Positions 1-8,350 are shown, counted from the first letter of the stretch. The stretch: 64,000 nucleotides of DNA from Gammaproteobacteria bacterium (GCA_018222405.1 JAAFAI010000002.1:1-64000); one strand, 5' to 3'. Translations and numbers: made by a program. The notes: generated by a model not told the origin, from the letters alone.

Positions 1-20
1 CCCGTAGAAAGATCGGTCAA

Positions 21-50
21 CCGATCAGTATAAATTTCTTAACTGATCGG
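21..50. repeat. Inverted repeat downstream of the cohesin-like gene
   Basis: Nine-base arms CCGATCAGT (21-29) and ACTGATCGG (42-50) enclose a 12-base AT-rich loop. GATCGG occurs again at 11-16. It lies just past the stop of the minus-strand operon and could be its terminator, but no clean run of T follows the stem on the minus strand. It is a visible structure of uncertain role. Confidence 0.4.
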
Positions 51-93
51 CATTACGCAAAGGCGGGGTCTTTTATTTTTGAGGTACGCCTGA

Positions 94-678
94 TTAGCTG
101 CGGCGACGAGCGACTACAAGACCGCCTAACGCCAGCGCTAAAAGCAGGGCTGTTTGTGGTGCGGAAACGCCAGCTGCTACACCATCAGTGACGGTTAAGC
201 TGGCTTCGCTGAGCTCAAAAGAGATAGGAGCGAAGGTAGCTGAGTCGAAGAAATCAAAGCTTAGCAGGTCTGTTGAATCGAAAGTGAAATCAAACACACC
301 CTCAGCCGTAGCCGTTACGTCAAAACTGAACAGTGAAAATGGCGCTGGGTTAGTATAAGTGCCGGCAAATAAGCTGTACCAGCCCATGGTGACATCGCCC
401 GCATTTTCAGAGAATTCCACATAAGGGTCAAAAAACACATCGTCTGAAGGCAGATCTGACGTCAGACTCAGGCTATCAACCAGCAGTGAGCTGTTATCGA
501 AAAACACGCTCAGCAAAGCAAAATCAAAGGCTTCAGTCTGGCTGTCGAACTCACCGGTAATGTTTACCGTGGTGGTGTCACCCACGGCAATTTCACTATC
601 GGCAAGGTCTACCGAGATGACCGCCGCCTGGCTGCTAAACGCAACCAGACTGGCCAGGGTTAATAAAAACTTCTTCAT
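94..678 (-). CDS. Secreted cohesin-like protein with PEP-CTERM-like C-terminal sorting signal
   Basis: 194 aa. Residues 1-18 form a Sec signal peptide ending near SSQA. Residues 19-155 are acidic, rich in S, T, F and D, with alternating beta-strand patterns (ISVDLADSEIAVGDTTTVNI at the start), as in cohesin-like domains of PEP-CTERM proteins. The last 24 residues read VSAP, then a hydrophobic stretch, then ARRRS. That is the tripartite shape of PEP-CTERM-type sorting signals, with VSAP in place of the usual VPEP. Such tails are normally processed by an exosortase/archaeosortase-type transpeptidase; none is in this window. A GGAG Shine-Dalgarno precedes the ATG. The gene begins 21 bases after the stop of the upstream nuclease whose C-terminus looks like a dockerin, so the two are probably co-transcribed and may bind each other. 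The sorting tail is clear; the cohesin call is inferred from sequence pattern. Confidence 0.7.
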   Translation of the reverse strand: MKKFLLTLASLVAFSSQAAVISVDLADSEIAVGDTTTVNITGEFDSQTEAFDFALLSVFFDNSSLLVDSLSLTSDLPSDDVFFDPYVEFSENAGDVTMGWYSLFAGTYTNPAPFSLFSFDVTATAEGVFDFTFDSTDLLSFDFFDSATFAPISFELSEASLTVTDGVAAGVSAPQTALLLALALGGLVVARRRS

Positions 679-699
679 TATCCGTTACTCCATTTTCAA

Positions 700-3600
700 T
701 TAAGGACGGCAACCACGGCGCGTACACAGCGCGCGCATGGCAACCAGATCACGCATGTTTACGCGACCATCATTGTTAAAGTCATATTCACTGCCCAGCG
801 GCTGGCGGCGCACAATAGCCATCTGGAAAGCACGGATATCAAGCATATCCACATCGAAGTCACCATCCATGTCGCCTGGCAATGGCGCCATATCCAACTG
901 GTAAGTGGCCACTACCGGATCATGATCCGACGCACGGAACACCAGTTCATTAAGGAAGTCCGCAGTTTTATATTCTTCGTTGTAATCCAGGATGCTCAGC
1001 TCGTCAGCGTTGATATGCCACTCGGTAGCATCGACTAACCACTCACCCATAGCGGCATTAGCCAACTGATAGTCGAGACTGCCCACTAAACCGTCAAAGG
1101 TATAGCTGTAAGCTGTATTGCCCAGAATGGTGCGTGCAGTATCGGTTAATCCTGCTTCGGTCAGTACCTGGATCGGATCTTCCATGCCATAGCTGTTCAA
1201 ATCACCCAGTACGGTAAATGGCATATCCGGGAAGGTGTCGTTCAACCAGACAACCAGCGCCTGTGCGGCACGGGTGCGGGTCAGGTTACAATTGCCCTGG
1301 CCGGTAGACGTATCATCGTCACCACTGCCACAGCTTGAACCTTTGGATTTAAGGTGGTTAACATCCACTACAATGGTCTGGCGGGTTTCGCTGTGAACAA
1401 ATGCCTGAGCCAGTGAAGGGCGATTACGTGAATCATCAAACAGCGGTCCGTCGGTATCGACGATACTGTTTGCTGAAGTCAGTAGTTCAGGCGCACCTTC
1501 CGGCGTCACTATCGCAGGCTTATAAATAATGCCTACCGCAATTTCGTCGGTGCCAATACCGTTACCCACACTGATGTACTCGTAGGTACCAGCGCCCATT
1601 TGTGCGTTAATCGCAGCAACCAGTTGTGCAATGGCACTGGTGCTGGCATAGCCATCGTTCTCAATTTCCATTAAGCCCAGCACATCGGCATCGATAGCAA
1701 CAATCGCATTAACGATTTTAGCCAGTTGACGCTCATATTCAGAGAAGCTGTCGGCGCCACGGCTGGTTGGGAAGCCTGAGCCGTCACCATTGCCGTTAAA
1801 CAGGTTAAGCACATTAAAACTGGCAATCCGCAGGTTGCCGTCGGCAATAACCGGCGCGTCATTACGCACATTGGTATTTACCACGGTAACGTCAGTGACC
1901 GGGCGAATACGGTAAGCACTGAAGCCATAATCCATAATCCCTTCAACACGGGTAACACTGTCACCAGCGCGCAGCGGATTGTATGGACCAACATCACCAA
2001 TAGACAGTAGTGGCGCGGCATTGTCAGAACCATCGCGATTATCGTCGATGATTAACTGATTGCGGGCGTTAAAGTCGGCGTAATCAACAGCGTCCTGACT
2101 GCCTGCATCGAACAGTTGGGTTGGGTTGTAGAGACGGCCATTTGAGACCAGAATTTCGCCAAAACGAATGAAGCTGTAAGTGTCTGAGATATCCCAGGTA
2201 GTGTCGTTCACAACCAGCATATTTTCTACTGCTTCAAAGCCGTCGGTGCTGTCCTGAGGCAGACTGATGACTGTTGCTGTTACAGTGCTGGTACCACAGA
2301 TAGCAGACTCGGTAACAGTGGACAAAATGGTACGACCATATTGTTCTTCCACATTACCCTGAACGCGGACAACGTCTGATGTCTGCAGGCCAGAGGGGAG
2401 GTCTGCCAGTTCAACAAACAAACCTTCAGAGGTTTGTGGATCGGCATCGTGATCGGCGTCTTCTTCCTGCATAAAGAAACCGCCTAAATCAGGGAATACA
2501 GCGGTTACCACACCTTCCACTATCACGGTTTGTCCGCTCAGTGGTGAGGTATCGGCATTGCCCTGAACCGCACTGATGTAAGTTGCTGAGTCATAACATA
2601 GGCCAAACTCTTCACCGGGTTCGCCAGGATCGCCCGGGTCGCCATCGCCATAAATGCCGAAGTGATCAAGGGTGTTATTGGCAAAACCCTGCCATTCCAG
2701 AGACGGGTCAAAGGTATCGTCTGCGTTAGTGTCGCCGGTAGTTACCGACAGCAGACGACGCAGGGTGTTGTCTTTAGTGCTGGTATCACCGGTGCCCCAC
2801 TGGGAACCCGGATCCACGCCTACCTGACCAATAGCATCAATCACTTCGCCGTCTTTAAAGAAGACTACCGCGTCGTCGCCGTTAAAGTTCAAATATGCTT
2901 CCTGATCTGAAACCTCAGGAAGTGGTGCGTCAGCGTCAGGGTGAGAAACCACAAATACATCGCCAGGGGCGATACTACCGCTCAGGGTAACACTGAATGA
3001 CGGGCTGTTACCGCCATTTGAGTACACACTGATCACATAGCTGTGCGCCGACAGATCAACGCTTTGCGAGCCAAGGTTGACGATTTCCAGAGCCTTATTA
3101 AAGCCGCTGCCTTCGGTATATTCAGAGATAAACAGTTCAGGCTGCACAGCTGTAAAGGTTTTATAAGGGTAAGGCGTAGTTGCCGTAGCATTGGTGCTCT
3201 CGCCGTCTAACGCAGAGCGTCCGGGCAGGATCCAGTCATTTACATTAAAGGATGAGCTGGCCGCAGTATTGGATTTGCGGTATGCCCAGCTATCGGTGTA
3301 ATCCCATGCCTCATAGTCACCGTTTACATCCGGATCACCGAACACATCGACGACTTCACCGTCACAGAACAGTTCAATGGCATCATCACCGTTGATGGAT
3401 ACGCTACCGCTGTTGTAGTCTGGTGTGCTATCAAAAAAGGCGCCAAATTGCGAAGTTTCTGACGCTACGATGATGCGCTCGCCTGCCAGGGCAGAGTCAG
3501 CCGGGAAAGTGTATTCCTGTCCATCCGTACCACCACCATTATTGGCGAAACCGATACCACAAACACTCAGGTCGGCGATATCACGAGTCACGAAGACTTC

Positions 3601-5106
3601 CACGGCTTTCGGTAATCCGCCACTTAAATCGGCGTCAATAACACCGCTCAGGATAAGCGGGCTGGCGCCGCCGACTGGCGGGTCTTCCGGATCCACTGGT
3701 GGCTCTTCAGGGTCGGTAGGTTCGTCATTACAGCTGTCAGCCGGATACAGCAACTCTACCCACTCAGGGTGATCCACAAACGGGTTACGGTTACCCTGAT
3801 ACTCATAAATTGTCTCTGCACGTTGTGCTTCCGCTGCATCAACCGGATCGGCATTATGCCAGGCAATCAGGGTGCACAGTTGGCCTAAAGCGGCTTCACC
3901 CGGGCCGGTAGTGCGGTTAACCAGCACCAGATCAGGGGTGCTATCGCTACCAGACCCTTCATAACGCACGTCCATGTACAACATCATGCGCGCCACGTCG
4001 CCTTTTACTGCGTCACGAGGCTCAAAGGAATCGCCGTCAATGCGGTTTTCCGGGGCTTCAGCCAGCGGACTGTCGCTGTAATCAAAATCCAGGTTACCCC
4101 GGGAGCCGTTTACCGTTACATCTTCAGGACGCAGATGATGAATGTCGGTATAACCCTCGTAGGAGTCACTACTAAAGCCATGGCTGTTAGGCCATACGTG
4201 TTCGCGATTCCAGAAATCGTTATTGTTCACGCCAGACTGATTGCTGGTTTTCGGTAGTGATATACCCGAATAGAACAACACTACGTTGTCGGGGTTTGCC
4301 GGATCTTCGTCGGTTTCGGTCAGTGCAGTCCAGACTTCGCTGTAGGTCAGCACCGTATGGTCGGCGCTGATAACCGTGTTGAGGGCCATTTTGATAAATT
4401 CGACCGGCGAGTTGGCGTCGATTTCGGTTTGTACCGGTGCGTAATAGCTAACCGGATCGAAGGTTGCAGCGTCTGCTACTTTGTCCAGGTCCGGACAGTT
4501 TGTGCACACGTCAGTTAAATCTTCGTCGTCATCACCGCCGCCAGTATCGCCATCTGAGCTATGAGCGCCAAGGTTGGCAAAGTCGTCTTCAGAGAATTGT
4601 TCCCATTGCAGTGAAACATCAAAAGCATCTTCAGGAACGATATCGCCGGCAGTTACCGAAGCTTTGCGAACCAGGGTTCTGTTTTGTGTTCTGACGCCGT
4701 TAGATTCCCAGTAACTGCCCGGGTCAACCCCTAGTTGTCCGAAACTATCTACCACTGCGGTGCCATTCACCAGCAGTACCGCGTCATCACCGTTATAGAA
4801 TGAGCTCGTGCTGGTCTGGTCGGTAACGGCCAGAATGGCGGTATCTGCATCATCATCAGCGACCACGTATACATCGCCGCTTGCGAGCATGCCTGATAAG
4901 GCGATAGTGGTACCGGCAGAAGTACTGCCATTTGAATAGATTTCCAGACGATAGCCTGTCAGGTCGATGGCAGTGTCTGTGGGATTATAAATTTCTATCG
5001 CTTTATTGTTTGAGCTGCCTTCTATGTACTCGGAAATAAACAGGTCATCAGCGAGTGCTGATACCGGTAGGCCGAGTACTAGAGGCAACAGGATTTTTGC
5101 TTTCAT
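700..5106 (-). CDS. Giant secreted nuclease: lamin-tail, endonuclease I, lamin-tail, ExeM-type phosphatase/nuclease and dockerin-like domains
   Basis: About 1468 aa. The start at 5106 is chosen because MKAKILLPLVLG opens a signal peptide ending at ALA and AGGAG lies 9 bases upstream; a longer frame to 5253 has no signal peptide. In order: a lamin-tail-like domain (ISEYIEGSSNNKAIEIYN; about 20-185); an endonuclease I domain (about 200-460) with WNREHVWPNSHGF, DIHHLRP, RGDVARMMLYMDVRY and YQGNRNPF; a P/E/D linker; a second, divergent lamin-tail-like domain; a third lamin-tail domain repeating ISEY, NGDDAV and GQVGVDPGS; an OB-fold-like segment as in ExeM/NucH; and an endonuclease/exonuclease/phosphatase domain with ASFNVLNLFN, MEIEND, VNHLKSKG, GDLNSY and ASDHDPV. 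The last 60 residues hold two Ca-loop repeats (DMDGDFDVDMLDI and DFNNDGRVNMRDL), a dockerin type I pattern. The likely role is extracellular DNA degradation for nutrients or biofilm turnover. Carrying two different nuclease folds in one chain is unusual. It is the first gene of an operon with the cohesin-like protein. Confidence 0.9.
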   Translation of the reverse strand: MKAKILLPLVLGLPVSALADDLFISEYIEGSSNNKAIEIYNPTDTAIDLTGYRLEIYSNGSTSAGTTIALSGMLASGDVYVVADDDADTAILAVTDQTSTSSFYNGDDAVLLVNGTAVVDSFGQLGVDPGSYWESNGVRTQNRTLVRKASVTAGDIVPEDAFDVSLQWEQFSEDDFANLGAHSSDGDTGGGDDDEDLTDVCTNCPDLDKVADAATFDPVSYYAPVQTEIDANSPVEFIKMALNTVISADHTVLTYSEVWTALTETDEDPANPDNVVLFYSGISLPKTSNQSGVNNNDFWNREHVWPNSHGFSSDSYEGYTDIHHLRPEDVTVNGSRGNLDFDYSDSPLAEAPENRIDGDSFEPRDAVKGDVARMMLYMDVRYEGSGSDSTPDLVLVNRTTGPGEAALGQLCTLIAWHNADPVDAAEAQRAETIYEYQGNRNPFVDHPEWVELLYPADSCNDEPTDPEEPPVDPEDPPVGGASPLILSGVIDADLSGGLPKAVEVFVTRDIADLSVCGIGFANNGGGTDGQEYTFPADSALAGERIIVASETSQFGAFFDSTPDYNSGSVSINGDDAIELFCDGEVVDVFGDPDVNGDYEAWDYTDSWAYRKSNTAASSSFNVNDWILPGRSALDGESTNATATTPYPYKTFTAVQPELFISEYTEGSGFNKALEIVNLGSQSVDLSAHSYVISVYSNGGNSPSFSVTLSGSIAPGDVFVVSHPDADAPLPEVSDQEAYLNFNGDDAVVFFKDGEVIDAIGQVGVDPGSQWGTGDTSTKDNTLRRLLSVTTGDTNADDTFDPSLEWQGFANNTLDHFGIYGDGDPGDPGEPGEEFGLCYDSATYISAVQGNADTSPLSGQTVIVEGVVTAVFPDLGGFFMQEEDADHDADPQTSEGLFVELADLPSGLQTSDVVRVQGNVEEQYGRTILSTVTESAICGTSTVTATVISLPQDSTDGFEAVENMLVVNDTTWDISDTYSFIRFGEILVSNGRLYNPTQLFDAGSQDAVDYADFNARNQLIIDDNRDGSDNAAPLLSIGDVGPYNPLRAGDSVTRVEGIMDYGFSAYRIRPVTDVTVVNTNVRNDAPVIADGNLRIASFNVLNLFNGNGDGSGFPTSRGADSFSEYERQLAKIVNAIVAIDADVLGLMEIENDGYASTSAIAQLVAAINAQMGAGTYEYISVGNGIGTDEIAVGIIYKPAIVTPEGAPELLTSANSIVDTDGPLFDDSRNRPSLAQAFVHSETRQTIVVDVNHLKSKGSSCGSGDDDTSTGQGNCNLTRTRAAQALVVWLNDTFPDMPFTVLGDLNSYGMEDPIQVLTEAGLTDTARTILGNTAYSYTFDGLVGSLDYQLANAAMGEWLVDATEWHINADELSILDYNEEYKTADFLNELVFRASDHDPVVATYQLDMAPLPGDMDGDFDVDMLDIRAFQMAIVRRQPLGSEYDFNNDGRVNMRDLVAMRALCTRRGCRP

Positions 5107-5279
5107 CTGTGTGTTGCTCCTGCTTGATATTTTTGGATTACTGTCCTGAAGTGCAGGTAACACTATAAGTGCTTTGCTACAGAGAAATGACAAGTTTTTG
5201 ACGGAGCTGTGGAATTGTTGAGCAGCTCTTTTATTAGTGCAGTAACCATGCACTCTGGCTGGCAGGTAAGAGGGTGAAA

Positions 5280-5329
5280 TTACTTATTTACGGTAAGCTT
5301 ACCGGCTTAAAATAAGCTTATTTAAGTAA
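5280..5329. repeat. Two tandem TAAGCTTA-centred palindromes inside an outer inverted repeat
   Basis: CGGTAAGCTTACCG (5291-5304) and AAATAAGCTTATTT (5310-5323) are each perfect 14-base palindromes sharing the core TAAGCTTA, with cores 19 bases apart, close to two helical turns. They are enclosed by TTACTTA (5280-5286) and TAAGTAA (5323-5329). The arrangement resembles a double operator or a cruciform-forming site. No regulator is identified. Confidence 0.5.
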
Positions 5330-5345
5330 AATAGTACGGTTTTTT

Positions 5346-5419
5346 GGCACCTGACATGCACTGGCTGTAGCCGTTTTGGTTGAGGATTCGCAAGTATCTT
5401 TGCGCACTGTCCAGGTGCC
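5346..5419. repeat. Long-loop inverted repeat GGCACCTG/CAGGTGCC
   Basis: Arms GGCACCTG (5346-5353) and CAGGTGCC (5412-5419) are separated by 58 bases, and the sequence just inside the arms is partly complementary. It could be a degraded small mobile element or a folded RNA leader. No transposase or target duplication is visible. Confidence 0.3.
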
Positions 5420-5600
5420 GGAAAATCGATTCGTTAGAGGCAGATCCCCGCCTACCACGACAATTAACCTTGTTTACCAGCGGGTGACTGGGTAATCTGG
5501 GGATAAATGGCATAAAGACCATACCCTTAGCATTTGCACTTTTGACATCAGGACTTAATTGAATCCTGCCTGTATCAGGCGGGAAGTTAATGGAGCCCTC

Positions 5601-6809
5601 ATGCATCGTCGTCGTTTTCTTCAGGGAGCCGCAGGCTCTGGTATCGCAGCAACTCTTGGTGGTTGTGTCACCGCCAAACCAGCTTCTTCTCAGTTACCTT
5701 TATCGCCCGCAGGCTTACCTTTATCGCCCGCAGGCTTACCTTTATCACTTCCGGAACTGGCCCCAATCAATGCTTATCCGGATCGGATCATCAGTACCAA
5801 CGTTTGTACCCGGCCTTTTCGGGCAACCGGACCACGGATAGAAACCGAAACTGTTGGCAATAAGACTCTCATTCATAATTACGGTCACGGCGGCAGTGGC
5901 TGGTCATTATCCTGGGGTACTGCCGCGCTGGCAGAATCATTGATCAATGCCGATAAACAAACGCCGGTAGCCGTTGTGGGCTGTGGCGCCGTAGGGCTGA
6001 CCACGGCTATTCAGTGTCAGCGAGCGGGATATAAGGTAACGATTTATGCCAAAGAACAACCGCCTTATGTACGTTCTTCTTATGCCACCGGGATTTGGTC
6101 GCCGGACTCACGTATTGTCACATTAGCCCATGCTCAGCCCTTTGCCGAGCGCTGGCAATGGATGGCCAGGATTTCTTACCTGCGTTTTCAAACGCTGTTA
6201 GGGCTGGCAGGCAATCCGGTGGAGTGGACTACCATGTTCCGTCTGGCTGACAAACCCTTTGATTATCACGGCGGGTACAATATTCCGGGCGAACCGGCCT
6301 ATCCGAATTACCGTAAGGAATTACTCAGTGATTTAAACCCCAAAGCACGGGACGTATCGCCATCGCAGAATCCTTTTGCCACTCCCCACGTCAGACAATT
6401 TCCTCTATTGATGTTTAATATCAGCGCTTACTCGCAGTATTTGCTCGATCTTTTTTATCGTAGCGGCGGCCAAATCATTGACCGAACCCTGACATCAATG
6501 GCCGATTTTCAGCAATTTGATGAATCTGTAATAGTTAATTGTACCGGGTATGGCGCTAAGGCTTTACTAAACGATGACTCTATCATTCCGGTGCGAGGGC
6601 AAACCTGCAAGTTAATGCCGCAACCGGAAGTAAAATATGGCATTCAGTACTTCGACCGGCACACTTCAGTATATCCGCGTCGCGATGGGTTGCTGGTGCA
6701 GGCCGGCGCTGAGGGCGATTTTAATAATCCGCTGGCAAACATTGACCCTCAGGAGTCGATAAAGGCTGTAGAACAGCTCGCTGCCATCATGGCAGAAATG
6801 AAAAGGTAG
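5601..6809 (+). CDS. Tat-exported FAD-dependent oxidoreductase, D-amino-acid-oxidase-like lipoprotein
   Basis: 402 aa from the ATG at 5601. A longer frame from 5559 would put extra residues before the Tat signal; GGAG lies 5 bases upstream of 5601. The N-terminus MHRRRFLQG is a twin-arginine signal, and LGGC with Cys22 looks like a lipobox, so the protein is probably exported folded and lipid-anchored. After a Pro/Leu repeat comes the dinucleotide-binding motif VAVVGCGAVGLTTAIQ, placing it with D-amino acid oxidase/DadA-type flavoproteins. Later blocks include VNCTGYGAKAL and VRGQTCKL, typical of the FAD-binding region of D-amino acid oxidases. The C-terminus lacks the usual long tail after the PRRDGLLVQAG block, so the enzyme may be slightly shortened. 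The substrate is unknown. A cytochrome c'-like lipoprotein follows on the same strand and could be an electron partner; that is inference. Confidence 0.8.
   Translation: MHRRRFLQGAAGSGIAATLGGCVTAKPASSQLPLSPAGLPLSPAGLPLSLPELAPINAYPDRIISTNVCTRPFRATGPRIETETVGNKTLIHNYGHGGSGWSLSWGTAALAESLINADKQTPVAVVGCGAVGLTTAIQCQRAGYKVTIYAKEQPPYVRSSYATGIWSPDSRIVTLAHAQPFAERWQWMARISYLRFQTLLGLAGNPVEWTTMFRLADKPFDYHGGYNIPGEPAYPNYRKELLSDLNPKARDVSPSQNPFATPHVRQFPLLMFNISAYSQYLLDLFYRSGGQIIDRTLTSMADFQQFDESVIVNCTGYGAKALLNDDSIIPVRGQTCKLMPQPEVKYGIQYFDRHTSVYPRRDGLLVQAGAEGDFNNPLANIDPQESIKAVEQLAAIMAEMKR
5694..5746 (+). repeat. In-frame 21-base tandem repeat in the oxidase gene
   Basis: Two exact 21-base units (5694-5714, 5715-5735) and the first 11 bases of a third (5736-5746) encode LPLSPAG-LPLSPAG-LPLS just after the lipobox. 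The unit is a multiple of three, so copy-number change keeps the frame and only lengthens the linker between the membrane anchor and the flavin domain. Confidence 0.85.
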
Positions 6810-6811
6810 TC

Positions 6812-6839
6812 ATACCAAACCTTTACTACAGTTTGGTAT
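6812..6839 (+). terminator. Hairpin after the oxidase gene
   Basis: Nine-base arms ATACCAAAC (6812-6820) and GTTTGGTAT (6831-6839) surround a 10-base loop, just after the oxidase stop. No T-run follows, so termination strength is doubtful; it may instead be a dispersed repeat element. Confidence 0.45.
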
Positions 6840-6966
6840 AAAACATCGGCGGCAACCGGATAAAAGCAACGCATTTATTGTTGCAGGTCAACTGAATCGC
6901 CGCTGATGTTTGCATAACATCCCTTACCGGCTTAGCTTTGCTATAGGCTAAAGAGGAGTTGATGTT

Positions 6967-7428
6967 ATGCGGTTATCTATTTTGCACCGGAAGCTGGCTG
7001 GCGCAGCGGTTGTTATTACAGCATTGCTGGCAGGCTGCAGTTATAACTTGTCTGATGTCAGAAAAGTCACTTACCCACCTGATTTTAATTATATCGAACC
7101 CCAGGATATCAAAACCGATATGGCCAGAATGGCGGCGCAAATTCGCCTGTTGGATATTGCTCTGGCACCGGTAGATAGCAGCGATCCTGCCGCGCAGGAA
7201 AATCAGCGCGAAAAAGTGATGGCAGCGCTGAACAATATTGAAAACATTGCGTCTGGCCTGCAAAGCGTGGATGCGGGATCCAATCACCCTTACATGCAGG
7301 ATTTTATGCGTGACTTTGTGGCTAAGGTCGACAAAGCACGAGGTGCCGCATCACTGGCTGAGCCCCGCTACTATTTTGCTGGTAAGGTTGCCGGTGGTTG
7401 CGCGGTGTGCCATCAGGTGAATCGGTAA
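6967..7428 (+). CDS. Lipoprotein with C-terminal CxxCH heme motif, cytochrome c'-like
   Basis: 153 aa. A signal peptide with lipobox LLAGC (Cys24) indicates lipid anchoring. The middle is helical and charged, and the C-terminus carries CAVCH (Cys145, Cys148, His149) followed by QVNR. A single heme site at the extreme C-terminus of a helical protein of about 130 residues is the layout of cytochrome c' and related four-helix cytochromes. GAGGAG lies 8 bases before the ATG. A competing ATG 8 bases upstream opens another frame without similarity to anything. It follows the flavoprotein gene on the same strand with a hairpin between. The heme motif is certain; the four-helix fold is inferred. Confidence 0.75.
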   Translation: MRLSILHRKLAGAAVVITALLAGCSYNLSDVRKVTYPPDFNYIEPQDIKTDMARMAAQIRLLDIALAPVDSSDPAAQENQREKVMAALNNIENIASGLQSVDAGSNHPYMQDFMRDFVAKVDKARGAASLAEPRYYFAGKVAGGCAVCHQVNR

Positions 7429-7444
7429 AATCCTACCGGCAGGG

Positions 7445-8350
7445 TTATACGGCAACATATTCACTTAAATGTGTAATCAGATAGTCTTTTAATAACCTCG
7501 CCGGTGCACTCAGGCTCGTTCTTCCCGCCGTCAAAAGGCTAAGCTGAGCAGAACCAGCGGTCCAGTCGGACAGGATACGAACCAGCTGACCAGCGGCCAG
7601 CTCGTCTTTACAGGCATAAGCAGGCAGCGCCACAATCCCAAGGTTATCTTTCGCTGCCTGCTTTAACGTACTCATGTCATCGCTACACAGTACCGGGGTA
7701 AATGGCAATGCCACTTCACTGGCGTCTGGCTGGCGCAGCGTCCACACCGCGTTAGTGGATTGCCAACCCACTTTAAGCGCCCTTCTTTTTATCAAATCAG
7801 CAGGCGTTGCCGGCGCACCCCATTGTTCAATATGGGCCGGACTGGCAAACAGCCACCATTCTACCTGGGCTAATGGGCGCTGAGTTAAGTCGGAGTCGGG
7901 CAAGGTATCCATATGGCCGCGGATAACCATATCTACGCCGGTTTCCAGTAAATTCACCGGGGTGTTGGAGACATGCTGAGATACGTTTATTTTGGGATTC
8001 TCCTGCAAAAAACGGCTAAGCAAACCTTGCAGGGCAAATTGTGCCACGCCAACTGAGCAACTGATACTGGCACTGCCAGAGAGCGAATGGGTGGCCATTT
8101 TTATGGCCGCCTCCGCCTCCTCCATTTCTGAGACCATACTTCTGGCATGCCGGTAGAACAGCTGTCCTGCGTCAGTGACATGAAATTGCCTTGAGGTGCG
8201 CTGAATCAGCGTTACCTGAAGCCGGTGTTCCAGTTGCACAATGTGCCGGCTTAGCCGCGAAGTTGGTACGCCCAGCGCCTGGCCCGCGGCGGAAAAACCT
8301 TTCTTCTCAACCACATGCACAAAGTAGTAATAATCATTAAGATCGATCAT
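7445..8350 (-). CDS. LysR-family transcriptional regulator
   Basis: 301 aa with a typical LysR N-terminal winged helix (FVHVVEKKGFSAAGQALGVPTSRLSRHIVQLE, residues about 10-41) and a substrate-binding effector domain to the C-terminus. The length is normal for the family. It is divergently transcribed from the pirin gene across about 130 bases, an arrangement in which LysR proteins usually control the neighbour. The C-terminal domain gives no hint of the effector. Confidence 0.92.
   Translation of the reverse strand: MIDLNDYYYFVHVVEKKGFSAAGQALGVPTSRLSRHIVQLEHRLQVTLIQRTSRQFHVTDAGQLFYRHARSMVSEMEEAEAAIKMATHSLSGSASISCSVGVAQFALQGLLSRFLQENPKINVSQHVSNTPVNLLETGVDMVIRGHMDTLPDSDLTQRPLAQVEWWLFASPAHIEQWGAPATPADLIKRRALKVGWQSTNAVWTLRQPDASEVALPFTPVLCSDDMSTLKQAAKDNLGIVALPAYACKDELAAGQLVRILSDWTAGSAQLSLLTAGRTSLSAPARLLKDYLITHLSEYVAV

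Larger units (their letters stand above)
5107..5600. other. Gene-free interval between the nuclease operon and the oxidase gene
   Basis: About 490 bases with no frame I can support. The interval should hold the minus-strand promoter of the nuclease operon and the plus-strand promoter of the oxidase, but I see no convincing -35/-10 pair. It contains two tandem palindromes (5280-5329) and a larger imperfect inverted repeat (5346-5419), listed separately. A 94-codon minus-strand frame (5322-5606) crosses it but has no Shine-Dalgarno or family resemblance and overlaps the oxidase start. Confidence 0.6.

Noticed and set aside
5586..5594. Integron attC-like core near the inverted repeat
   Set aside because: No GTTRRRY core with the matching RYYYAAC partner, and no integrase in the window.
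5322..5606. 94-codon minus-strand frame in the gap before the oxidase gene
   Set aside because: No ribosome site, no recognisable domain, irregular composition, and it overlaps the start of the Tat oxidase.
6812..6839. Hairpin considered as an insertion-sequence end
   Set aside because: No second matching end, no transposase and no target duplication nearby; kept only as a hairpin.
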